Translations under genes and position numbers: made by a program
Assembly: GCF_029057325.1 (NCBI RefSeq)
Contig: NZ_JAICZW010000200.1
Coordinates: forward strand, 1 to 38,572
Length of the DNA stretch: 38,572 nucleotides
Direction of reading: 5' to 3'
Source of the DNA: Bacteroides sp.
Lineage (GTDB): Bacteria; Bacteroidota; Bacteroidia; Bacteroidales; Bacteroidaceae
Part shown: positions 1 to 7,678 of the stretch, piece by piece
Numbering within the stretch: position 1 is the stretch's first letter
Layout: the number at the start of each line of letters is the position of its first letter
Notes under the pieces: generated by a model
Told to the model about the DNA's origin: nothing
What the model saw: the letters and a program-made list of their open reading frames with translations, nothing else
Database searches by the model: none

Positions 1-2879
1 ATGGTAACTTTACGTTATCTGTTCCGAAAGGGGCAATTCTCCAGGTATCTTTTATTGGCTATCAAACACAAGAAGTGGCAGCCGCTCCTTCGGTGATTGT
101 TACGTTGAAGGATGATGCGGAATTGCTGAGTGAAGTGGTGGTTATTGGTTATGGCGTGGCTAAAAAGAACGACTTGACCGGTTCTGTGACGGCTATTAAG
201 CCCGATGAAATGAACAAGGGATTGGTAACCAATGCACAAGATATGATGCAAGGCAAGATTGCCGGTGTCTCTGTGACAAGCGGTGGCGGTACTCCGGGTG
301 GTGGCGCAACTATTCGTGTGCGTGGTGGTTCATCACTGAATGCCAGCAACGACCCGTTGGTGGTGATTGATGGTCTTGCCATGGATAACCAAGGCGTGAA
401 AGGCCTTGCCAATCCGTTGTCAATGGTAAACCCTGCCGATATTGAAACATTCACCGTGTTGAAAGATGCTTCGGCTACGGCCATTTATGGTTCTCGTGGT
501 TCTAACGGTGTCATTATCATTACTACCAAGAAAGGACGTAGTGGTTCCAAGCCGACAGTTACCTATAATGGTAATGTGTCTGTCAGCACAAAGAAGAAAA
601 CCATCGATGTGATGAGTGGACAGGAATTTGGTGAATTTGTAGAAAACGTTTATGGCGTAGGCAGCGATGCTTGGAACTTGATGGCAGGTGCTTCTAATGG
701 TACGTTGACTAACGCCAAATTGTTGGACGATGGCACTTACCGTTACAACAATACGGATTGGCAGGATGAAATTTATCGCACGGCTCTTAGCCACGACCAC
801 AATATAACTGTTTCAGGAGGTTTGAAGAACATGCCTTACCGTATCTCTTTGGGTTACACCAATCAAGACGGTATCTTGAAGACTTCAAATTTTGAGCGTT
901 ACACGGCTTCTGTCAATGTATCTCCGAAGTTCTTCGATGACCATTTGACCATCAACCTGAATGCAAAGGGTATGATTGCCAACAACCGTTATGCCGATGG
1001 TGGCGCTATTGGTGCGGCTGTCTATATGATTCCTACTTTTTCTGTTTACAGCAAAGAAGATATTTATGCCAAATACTTTGGCGGTTATACCCAATGGTAT
1101 GGTGAAGGTTCGGCTTTGAACGACCCCAATTGGCTTTATACTTCCAATCGTAATGCTACGTCAAACCCGGTGGCTCTGTTGAATCAGAAAGACGATACGG
1201 CAAACTCCAAGTCATTCATCGGTAACGCTGAATTTGATTATAAAGTACACGGTTTCGAGGATTTGCGTCTGCACATGAACGTCGGTGGTGACTTCTCTAC
1301 CGGTAAGCAGACCACGATAATCTCTCCGATGTCCACTTCCAACAACTATTACGGCTGGGACGGTTGGGAGAAAATCTACAAGTACAACAAGATGTTCAAT
1401 GCTTACGCTCAGTACTATAAGGACTTCAATAGTGCACATCACTTCGACGTCATGGCAGGTTACGAGTGGCAGCATTTCTATCATAGAGGTGAAAGAGACG
1501 GTTGGGGACTTTACCAAAGCACCAATACTGAGAACCCCGGTGAGAAGTATGCGCGTGATGCCAAGATTTGGAAGAGCGAGAATTACCTGGTTTCTTTTTT
1601 CGGTCGTGCCAACTATACATTGCTTGACCGCTATATGCTGACTGCTACGGTCCGTTATGATGGTTCTTCCCGTTTCAAAGACCATTGGGCATTATTCCCC
1701 TCTTTCGCTTTTGGATGGAGAGTGAAGGAAGAGGCTTTCTTGAAAGACGTGGATGTGCTTTCTGATTTGAAACTCCGTTTGGGTTACGGTCAGACCGGTC
1801 AGCAGGAAGGTATCGGTGATTATAACTATTTCGCTTCTTACAATGTAAGTGAAGGTGTAGGTAGCAACTATCCTATTATTATTGGAGAAGACGGAAAGAT
1901 GTATCGTCCGAATGCTTATAATGCGGATCTGACTTGGGAAACCACTACTACTTACAATGCTGGTATTGATTTCGGTTTCTTGAATGGAAAAATCAGCGGT
2001 AGCGTAGATTACTACTATCGCAAGACTACCGACTTGCTGAACACGGTATATGTATCTGCTGGTTCAAACTTCCGTAATCAGGTACAATCCAATATCGGTT
2101 CTTTGAAGAATACGGGTGTTGAGGTTTCTTTGACTTACCGTCCTATCCAAACCAAGGATTTGAGCTGGGAAATTACAGCCAACGCTACTTACAATGACAA
2201 CGAAATCACTGAATTGATTGGTGACGAAAGCTATTTCGTTCCCACAGGCGGTATCTCTGCCGGTACAGGCGGTAACTGCCAGGCTCATGCGGTGGGACAT
2301 CCGGCAAGTTCCTTCTATGTATTCCAGCAGGTATATGACAAGGCGGGCCAACCCATTGAAGGTGTTTACGTGGACCGTAACGGTGACGGCATCATCAATC
2401 AGGATGACAAGTACTTTTACAAGAGCCCGGCCGCTCCCTGGACAGCAGGTCTTTCTTCAAAACTTATCTGGAAGAATTGGGACTTCGGCTTCTCCTTGCG
2501 CGCTAACTTCAACAACTACGTTTACAATGACCTGGAAGCCGGTTCAAGCAACGTCAACAAGGGTTATCTTTACCGTTTGGGCTTCTTGAGCAACGTTCCT
2601 TCCATGTCCGTTGCCAAGGGATGGCAGACCAACGACAATGTATTGTCCGATTACTTTGTACAGAACGCTACATTCTTGAAGTGTGACAACATCACATTGG
2701 GTTATAGCTTCGACAAGCTGTTCGGTACTAAATTGGGTGGCCGTATCTACGGTGCTGTGACCAATGTGTTCACCATCACGAACTACAAGGGCATCGATCC
2801 GGAAGTGTTCGGTGGTATTGACAACAACTTGTATCCGCGTCCGTTCACGGCACAGCTGGGATTAACTCTTAATTTCTAA
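1..2879 (+). CDS. susC: SusC-like TonB-dependent outer membrane transporter (5' end outside window)
   Basis: Imports maltooligosaccharides across the outer membrane with TonB energy, as the barrel under the SusD lid. The reading frame is open from base 3, upstream of the first possible start at 75, so the N-terminus (signal peptide and most of the carboxypeptidase-like regulatory domain) lies outside. Visible first is the end of that domain (VSFIGYQTQEV), then the TonB-box/linker region (SEVVVIGYGVAKK), the plug domain ending in the family signature YGSRGSNGVIIITTKKG, then a long beta-barrel ending in a terminal aromatic residue (LGLTLNF). About 960 residues are seen, near the family's usual thousand. 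susD follows after 19 bases. The family call is certain; starch specificity is inferred from the linked susG. Confidence 0.95.
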   Translation, partial: GNFTLSVPKGAILQVSFIGYQTQEVAAAPSVIVTLKDDAELLSEVVVIGYGVAKKNDLTGSVTAIKPDEMNKGLVTNAQDMMQGKIAGVSVTSGGGTPGGGATIRVRGGSSLNASNDPLVVIDGLAMDNQGVKGLANPLSMVNPADIETFTVLKDASATAIYGSRGSNGVIIITTKKGRSGSKPTVTYNGNVSVSTKKKTIDVMSGQEFGEFVENVYGVGSDAWNLMAGASNGTLTNAKLLDDGTYRYNNTDWQDEIYRTALSHDHNITVSGGLKNMPYRISLGYTNQDGILKTSNFERYTASVNVSPKFFDDHLTINLNAKGMIANNRYADGGAIGAAVYMIPTFSVYSKEDIYAKYFGGYTQWYGEGSALNDPNWLYTSNRNATSNPVALLNQKDDTANSKSFIGNAEFDYKVHGFEDLRLHMNVGGDFSTGKQTTIISPMSTSNNYYGWDGWEKIYKYNKMFNAYAQYYKDFNSAHHFDVMAGYEWQHFYHRGERDGWGLYQSTNTENPGEKYARDAKIWKSENYLVSFFGRANYTLLDRYMLTATVRYDGSSRFKDHWALFPSFAFGWRVKEEAFLKDVDVLSDLKLRLGYGQTGQQEGIGDYNYFASYNVSEGVGSNYPIIIGEDGKMYRPNAYNADLTWETTTTYNAGIDFGFLNGKISGSVDYYYRKTTDLLNTVYVSAGSNFRNQVQSNIGSLKNTGVEVSLTYRPIQTKDLSWEITANATYNDNEITELIGDESYFVPTGGISAGTGGNCQAHAVGHPASSFYVFQQVYDKAGQPIEGVYVDRNGDGIINQDDKYFYKSPAAPWTAGLSSKLIWKNWDFGFSLRANFNNYVYNDLEAGSSNVNKGYLYRLGFLSNVPSMSVAKGWQTNDNVLSDYFVQNATFLKCDNITLGYSFDKLFGTKLGGRIYGAVTNVFTITNYKGIDPEVFGGIDNNLYPRPFTAQLGLTLNF

Positions 2880-2898
2880 CCATTAAAATACTAAGTGT

Positions 2899-4500
2899 AT
2901 GAACTTTAAATATATCAAACATATAGCTCCTGCGACACTTTTGTGTATGTCGTTAGGGTTGGGTTCCTGCGTCAACGATTTGGACGTTACGCCGATTGAC
3001 CCCAGTACTGTGATGACTCCGGATTTCAATGCTTTGTTTACCAAATGTTATGCCAATATGGCGGTTGCTGGTAACGGTGGTGCTAATGGCGATTGTGATA
3101 TCGACGGTTTGGATGGTGGTACTACTGGTTTCGTTCGTCAGATGTTCAATGCCAACGAATTGCCGACCGATGAAGCGATGTGTTGCTGGGGCGACGAAGG
3201 TATTCCTGCATTCAACTACAACCAGTGGGGCGCCAGCCACCCGATGTTGAAGGGCTATTATTACCGTCTTTACTTCGGGGTGACCGTATGTAATTTCTAT
3301 TTGGAACAAGCTGCCGAACACGATGCAGCGATGACCGCAGAGATTCGTTTTCTTCGTGCCCTTTATTACTATTACTTGATGGATTGCTTCGGAAACATTC
3401 CTTTCCTGACAACGGTTTCTCCGACGGCTGCCGAGCAGGCAAACCGTCAGCAGGTTTATGATTTCATCGAAAGCGAACTGATAGGTGAGAATGGTTGTAT
3501 CGCTTCCATGAAAGCGCCCAAAAGCAATACTTACGGTCGTGCCGACCAGGCTGCCGGTTGGATGTTGCTGACTCGTCTTTATCTGAATGCCGAGATTTAC
3601 ACCGGTACCGCACAATGGGAGAAGGCGGCGGAATACGCCAAGAAGGTGATGCAATCTGGCTACACGTTGCACAAGACCGGTGAAGGTCGTTGGAGCGCTT
3701 ACCAGATGCTGTTTATGGGTAATAATGGTGAGAACGGTGCACAGAACGAAGCTGTCCTCGCATTGCTGCAAGATGGCGCGGATGTTACAAGCTGGGGTAC
3801 CACTCTTTTCCTGATGGCTTCTACTTTCAATGCCCAGATGACTTTTTTGGATGGCGCCACTAATGGTACGACCGAGACTTGGGGTGGTAACCGTTGCCGT
3901 CCCGACCTGATAAACAAGTTCTTCCCCAACGGAGGAATTCCTGAAGATGCGGATACATGGGCTATTTTGGCTGCGGCGAAAGATGACCGTGCGCTCTTCT
4001 GGGGCAAGGGACATACTTTGGATATCGATGATGTGGCTACGTTTGAGAGCGGTTTCGGTTGCACGAAGTTCACGAACTTCTATTCTAACGGCAGTGCCGC
4101 CCACAATTCACAATTCCCCGATGCAGACTTTTTCCTGATGCGTGCCGCAGAAGCATGGTTGAGCTATGCCGAGGCAACCGCCCGTATGAACGGCGACAGG
4201 ACCACTGCGGAAGGTGCGGCCGCCATCAATGAAATCCGTAGCCGTGCCAACGCTTCCACAAAGAATTCTTATTCGCTGAATGAAATTCTGGATGAGTGGT
4301 CCCGCGAGTTCTATTTCGAAGGTCGCCGTCGTATTGACTTGATTCGTTTCGGCAAGTTCGGTGGTAACTCTGACTACAAATGGCAGTGGAAAGGCGGTAT
4401 AAAGGAAGGTACAAACTTCAGCGCGAACCTGAATGTCTTTGCTATTCCTGATACAGACTTGAACGCCAATCCGAACTTGGTGCAGAACCCCGGTTATTAA
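2899..4500 (+). CDS. susD: SusD-like starch-binding outer membrane lipoprotein
   Basis: Surface lipoprotein that caps the SusC channel and binds the glycan. The 533-residue product has a signal peptide with lipobox LGSC (lipidated Cys24), then the RagB/SusD fold: an N-terminal helical TPR-like part (GYYYRLYFGVTVCNFYLEQA, EIRFLRALYYYYLMDCFGN) and the C-terminal SusD part (DFFLMRAAEAWLSYAEA, EWSREFYFEGRRRIDLIRFG). Both blocks are typical of the family, as is the length. It is 19 bases from susC and 33 from susE, consistent with one transcript. The assignment to starch rather than another glycan rests on the neighbouring susE, susF and susG. Confidence 0.95.
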   Translation: MNFKYIKHIAPATLLCMSLGLGSCVNDLDVTPIDPSTVMTPDFNALFTKCYANMAVAGNGGANGDCDIDGLDGGTTGFVRQMFNANELPTDEAMCCWGDEGIPAFNYNQWGASHPMLKGYYYRLYFGVTVCNFYLEQAAEHDAAMTAEIRFLRALYYYYLMDCFGNIPFLTTVSPTAAEQANRQQVYDFIESELIGENGCIASMKAPKSNTYGRADQAAGWMLLTRLYLNAEIYTGTAQWEKAAEYAKKVMQSGYTLHKTGEGRWSAYQMLFMGNNGENGAQNEAVLALLQDGADVTSWGTTLFLMASTFNAQMTFLDGATNGTTETWGGNRCRPDLINKFFPNGGIPEDADTWAILAAAKDDRALFWGKGHTLDIDDVATFESGFGCTKFTNFYSNGSAAHNSQFPDADFFLMRAAEAWLSYAEATARMNGDRTTAEGAAAINEIRSRANASTKNSYSLNEILDEWSREFYFEGRRRIDLIRFGKFGGNSDYKWQWKGGIKEGTNFSANLNVFAIPDTDLNANPNLVQNPGY

Positions 4501-4533
4501 TAAACATGTTTCATTTGTAAATTACGGAATAAT

Positions 4534-5730
4534 ATGAAAAAAATATCATTATTATCTTTCTTGCTTGCCGGAATGCTTACTTTTTCGGCTTGCGATTCAG
4601 ACCGTGACTCCAATCCGACATTGCTTACACCCAAGAAGTTTACGCTGAATACTCCGGTGGTAGAAGCAGGCCTTATCGACTTGAGCCGTACGGAGAGTAT
4701 TCCTTTGAGTTGGTCTCAGCCTCAATATACTGAAGATAATGCTCCGGTTGTCGCTACCTATTCTGTACAAATCTCTCCGAACGGTACGTTTACTACGGAA
4801 TTTGATGCTGCTGCGGATGACAATAGTGGCGCGGATTTCGTGACATTGGACGAAACGACCACTGATTGCCAGACCGTTGTGGCCGGTGCTAACATTGCCA
4901 AGGCTTTGCAACAACTCTGCGATTGGGAAGAGGGCGTAACGCTTGATAAACTGGCCATGAGCCTTCGTCTGAAATCGGCGGTGCTCGATGCAGGCATGAA
5001 TGAATATGGAGTGGTTTACTCCAATGCCGTAAGTCTGAATGTGCTTCCTTATTATGTGGAGCTGAAAGACGCTGACCCGCTCTGGTGGCACCTTATCGGT
5101 GGTGATATCTCAGACGGTTCTTGGGGAAGTGAAGTTCCGGTTTCTATTTTCCCGATGCAGCCTCAGAAGGACTATGACTTTGACAAGAAGACCGGTGAAG
5201 GTGAATTGACGTGGACCGGTTACCTGGCAGGTAACGGCTTCAAGCTGAAGAGAACGCTCGACGGTTGGGATGACCAGTGGGGCGCAGGCGATGCCGGATA
5301 CGTTGAGAACGACGGCGGTTCTGCCAACATTACCATGAATCCGGGTTACTATACCGTGACGCTGAACACTGCCAGTCACACATTGTCAGTTGAGGCTTAT
5401 ACGGAAACGCTGCCTTACAATGGCCAGGTTTACGTCACCGGTTCGTTCAACGGCTGGTCTGCTGAAAATCCGATGACTGCCGTACATACCGTGGCTGGTG
5501 AAAACAACCACGACTGGTATGCTACCCTTACGTTGGAAGCCGGCGCGGAAGTCAAGTTCTATGACGGTGACTCCTGGTCGTTCAACATTGGCGGTGCGCT
5601 GAACAAGCTCTCTGATGGTGCATACGGTTATGGTACGCAAGGCGGAGACAACATCGTGATTGAGGAAGCGGGAACTTATCTGGTTATCTTCAACGACATC
5701 ACCGGTTACTATCGTTTCATCTTACAGTAA
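4534..5730 (+). CDS. susE: SusE-like outer membrane starch-binding lipoprotein
   Basis: Non-catalytic starch-binding protein at the cell surface. The 398-residue product has a signal peptide with lipobox FSAC (Cys20) followed by acidic residues (DSDRD), the Bacteroides pattern for surface export. Residues about 28-165 match the SusE N-terminal Ig-like domain (LTPKKFTLNTPVVEAGLIDL, IPLSWSQP). Two beta-rich carbohydrate-binding modules follow: about 175-295 (WWHLIGGDISDGSWGS) and about 300-398 (VYVTGSFNGWSAENPM), rich in Trp and Tyr suited to ring stacking. Size is close to the roughly 390 residues known for SusE. It lies 33 bases after susD and 24 before susF. Family and order are clear; sequence identity to characterised SusE is likely modest. 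Confidence 0.88.
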   Translation: MKKISLLSFLLAGMLTFSACDSDRDSNPTLLTPKKFTLNTPVVEAGLIDLSRTESIPLSWSQPQYTEDNAPVVATYSVQISPNGTFTTEFDAAADDNSGADFVTLDETTTDCQTVVAGANIAKALQQLCDWEEGVTLDKLAMSLRLKSAVLDAGMNEYGVVYSNAVSLNVLPYYVELKDADPLWWHLIGGDISDGSWGSEVPVSIFPMQPQKDYDFDKKTGEGELTWTGYLAGNGFKLKRTLDGWDDQWGAGDAGYVENDGGSANITMNPGYYTVTLNTASHTLSVEAYTETLPYNGQVYVTGSFNGWSAENPMTAVHTVAGENNHDWYATLTLEAGAEVKFYDGDSWSFNIGGALNKLSDGAYGYGTQGGDNIVIEEAGTYLVIFNDITGYYRFILQ

Positions 5731-5754
5731 TAAATCTAAAAACAAGGAATAATT

Positions 5755-7164
5755 ATGATTAAGAAAATATTATTCGGATTTGCTCTGTTGGCTTCCGTCA
5801 CAGCTTGTACGGATGACTATACAGACTGGGCAGATCCGCAGCAAAATGCACAAGAAGAACTTTTGTCGTTTGGCAATGGCAGCGTTGCAGCCGTAGGAGT
5901 GATAGATTTTGCGGAAATCGCAGAGGGACAGGAAATGGTACAGGTTTGTATCATTACTGCCCCGACAGCTTCTGATTCTAAATATGCGCCGGAGTATGTG
6001 CTGACCATTGGTGGCAGAGATTTCGCCATCAATGCAGCCGGTCAGGTATCGGTGGCAGAACTTCAGGAGTACGTGAACAATACGTTCGGTCGTCGTCCCG
6101 CAGAGCGTGAGATGGATGCTACCATCAGCATGTGGCTCAACAACGGTGTTACAAGCGTGAAGCAGGCTTCCGCCAATTTCAAGATTACGGCAAAGCCCGA
6201 GGCTCCGCAGATTTCAGAGAAGTACTATTTGATTGGTGGTGTAGAAGGAGCAAGCTGGGACGTGCAGGATACAAGTATGCCGTTCAGTCATAGTGGACAG
6301 GATGTTTACGATGACCCCGTATTCACTATCACATTCCCTGTGGAGGATGGCGAATATTGGTTTGCCTTTACTGACGATATTGCCATTGCTGACAACGATG
6401 CGACAGGTGAATGGCAGAAAGTTTTCGGTTGCGCGGAAGGCAACGGAAACAACGGAATGGAAGGTAAAGTGGCACGTCGCGAGGAAATTGGCAATGACGG
6501 TTCCTTCAAGATTGCGGTGGACGGTGATGCCAAGTTTATCCGCTTCACGCTGAATATGATGGACTACAGCTATAAGTTCGAGAAGCTGAACTTCGGACCG
6601 TATGTCTATGAAATCGGCAACGATAGCAGTTGGGGAGTCTCTAACCCGCTTTATAGTGCTGATGGAAACGGCGCATATCAGGGCTATTACTACCTGGACG
6701 GTGAATTCAAGTTTAAACCGAGCGCGGATAATTGGGATGGTGACTACGAATGCAGCGGCGAAGGCAAGCTGACGCAAGACGGTAGCGATAACTGCCCTGC
6801 TCCGGAAGAAGCCGGTTTCTATCAAATCAACGTGGATTTGGCGGCAATGACTTACAACCTTGTAAAAGTAGATAACATCTCCATGATCGGTGACTTCAAC
6901 AATTGGGGCGATGATGTCGATCTGACTTACAATGTGGAAGAAGCTTGCTGGGAAGTGACTGCTGAAATCGCTTCGGATGGTGGCTTGAAGTTCCGTATGA
7001 ACCACGACTGGGCGACCAGCTGGGGAGGCAACGGCAGCGGTGACAACTTCGATAATCTTACCGCTAACAATGGCGCCAACTTGAATGTTGCGGCCGGAAC
7101 TTACCAGTTCAAACTCTATCTCAGCTACGAAGGAAACAATAGACTGGAAATCGTGAAGAAATAA
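5755..7164 (+). CDS. susF: SusF-like outer membrane starch-binding lipoprotein
   Basis: Surface starch-binding lipoprotein without catalytic residues. The 469-residue product has a short signal peptide with lipobox VTAC (Cys18) and a TDD surface-export motif. An N-terminal domain (to about residue 150) is followed by three beta-sandwich binding modules: from KYYLIGGVEGASWDV, from PYVYEIGNDSSWGVSNPLY, and from ISMIGDFNNWGDDVDLTYN to the end. Three modules against two in SusE is the known SusE/SusF difference, which supports the naming. A hairpin with a following T-rich run starts 21 bases after the stop codon, so the susC-F transcript probably ends here. Confidence 0.88.
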   Translation: MIKKILFGFALLASVTACTDDYTDWADPQQNAQEELLSFGNGSVAAVGVIDFAEIAEGQEMVQVCIITAPTASDSKYAPEYVLTIGGRDFAINAAGQVSVAELQEYVNNTFGRRPAEREMDATISMWLNNGVTSVKQASANFKITAKPEAPQISEKYYLIGGVEGASWDVQDTSMPFSHSGQDVYDDPVFTITFPVEDGEYWFAFTDDIAIADNDATGEWQKVFGCAEGNGNNGMEGKVARREEIGNDGSFKIAVDGDAKFIRFTLNMMDYSYKFEKLNFGPYVYEIGNDSSWGVSNPLYSADGNGAYQGYYYLDGEFKFKPSADNWDGDYECSGEGKLTQDGSDNCPAPEEAGFYQINVDLAAMTYNLVKVDNISMIGDFNNWGDDVDLTYNVEEACWEVTAEIASDGGLKFRMNHDWATSWGGNGSGDNFDNLTANNGANLNVAAGTYQFKLYLSYEGNNRLEIVKK

Positions 7165-7185
7165 ATTCTGAACTCAAATAGAGGA

Positions 7186-7224
7186 GAGGGTATGCCAGAG
7201 ATTCGGTGTATCCTCTTTCTTTTT
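7186..7224 (+). terminator. Probable intrinsic terminator after susF
   Basis: Left arm GAGGGTATGCC (7186-7196) pairs along all 11 positions with GGTGTATCCTC (7205-7215), three of the pairs being G-U, around an 8-base loop. TTTCTTTTT follows directly. It would separate susF from susG. Folding was done by eye. Confidence 0.65.
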
Positions 7225-7375
7225 ATCCTGTCAACCGGATTTATTGGCTTATGTCGGTTGTATTATAATTATTGTATGGCAGACGATTTTGCAAGAAATT
7301 TGCTATCATACCAATAAGAAATATATATATGCTTGAAAATCAATGGCAAATGTACGAAGAATGCAAGTAAATAGC

Positions 7376-7462
7376 AAAAAGTCGTCCTTAAAAGTGTAGT
7401 GATTCTACAAAAAGTCGTCCTTAAAAGTGTGATATCTCACAGAAAGTCGTCCTTGAAAGTGT
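7376..7462. repeat. Three direct repeats upstream of susG, spaced 33 and 32 bp
   Basis: The core GTCGTCCTTAAAAGTGT occurs at 7381-7397 and 7414-7430, and with one change (A to G) at 7446-7462. Each is preceded by an A-rich stretch (AAAAA, AAAAA, AGAAA). The 10-11 base spacers differ in sequence, so only the core is kept. A spacing of about three helical turns puts the copies on one face of the DNA, as expected for operator sites. Stop codons occur in the reading frames, so the repeats are not coding. Confidence 0.85.
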
Positions 7463-7506
7463 AAAGTTGTACAGGCTTTTGCTTTATATAGTAGGGATTG
7501 GAAAAC

Positions 7507-7584
7507 GATTTTTGTAGTCTGCAAAAATCCGGATGCTTCCTTCAGAAGTAATCGGCAGAGCCGTTTTGTCCTGCAAACGTTTTC
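7507..7584. promoter_or_regulatory. Two palindromes in the susG upstream region
   Basis: GATTTTTG (7507-7514) and CAAAAATC (7522-7529) form a perfect inverted repeat with a 7-base spacer. Further on, GCAAACGTTTTC (7573-7584) is a near-palindrome centred on CG, resembling the operator type bound by LacI-family repressors. Both lie between the direct repeats and the promoter. Function is inferred only from form and position. Confidence 0.4.
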
Positions 7585-7640
7585 GTTGTTTCACAGTGCT
7601 TTTCCATAGCAGGCAGTCTGTCGGTTCTTTTTTTCTTTCC

Positions 7641-7648
7641 TACCTTTG
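7641..7648 (+). promoter_or_regulatory. Candidate -7 promoter element of susG
   Basis: TACCTTTG fits the Bacteroides -7 consensus TAnnTTTG and lies 31 bases before the susG start codon. No clear TTTG element is seen 19-21 bp upstream, so the promoter may depend on an activator. Confidence 0.5.
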
Positions 7649-7678
7649 GGTCAGTTAATAATTTGAAAATCTAAAGGT

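Noticed and set aside
2953..4104. 383-codon open frame on the minus strand
   Set aside because: It is the antisense of susD, with no domain and no promoter.
7376..7462. CRISPR-like short array before susG
   Set aside because: Spacers are only 10-11 bases and there are just three copies; an operator array fits better.
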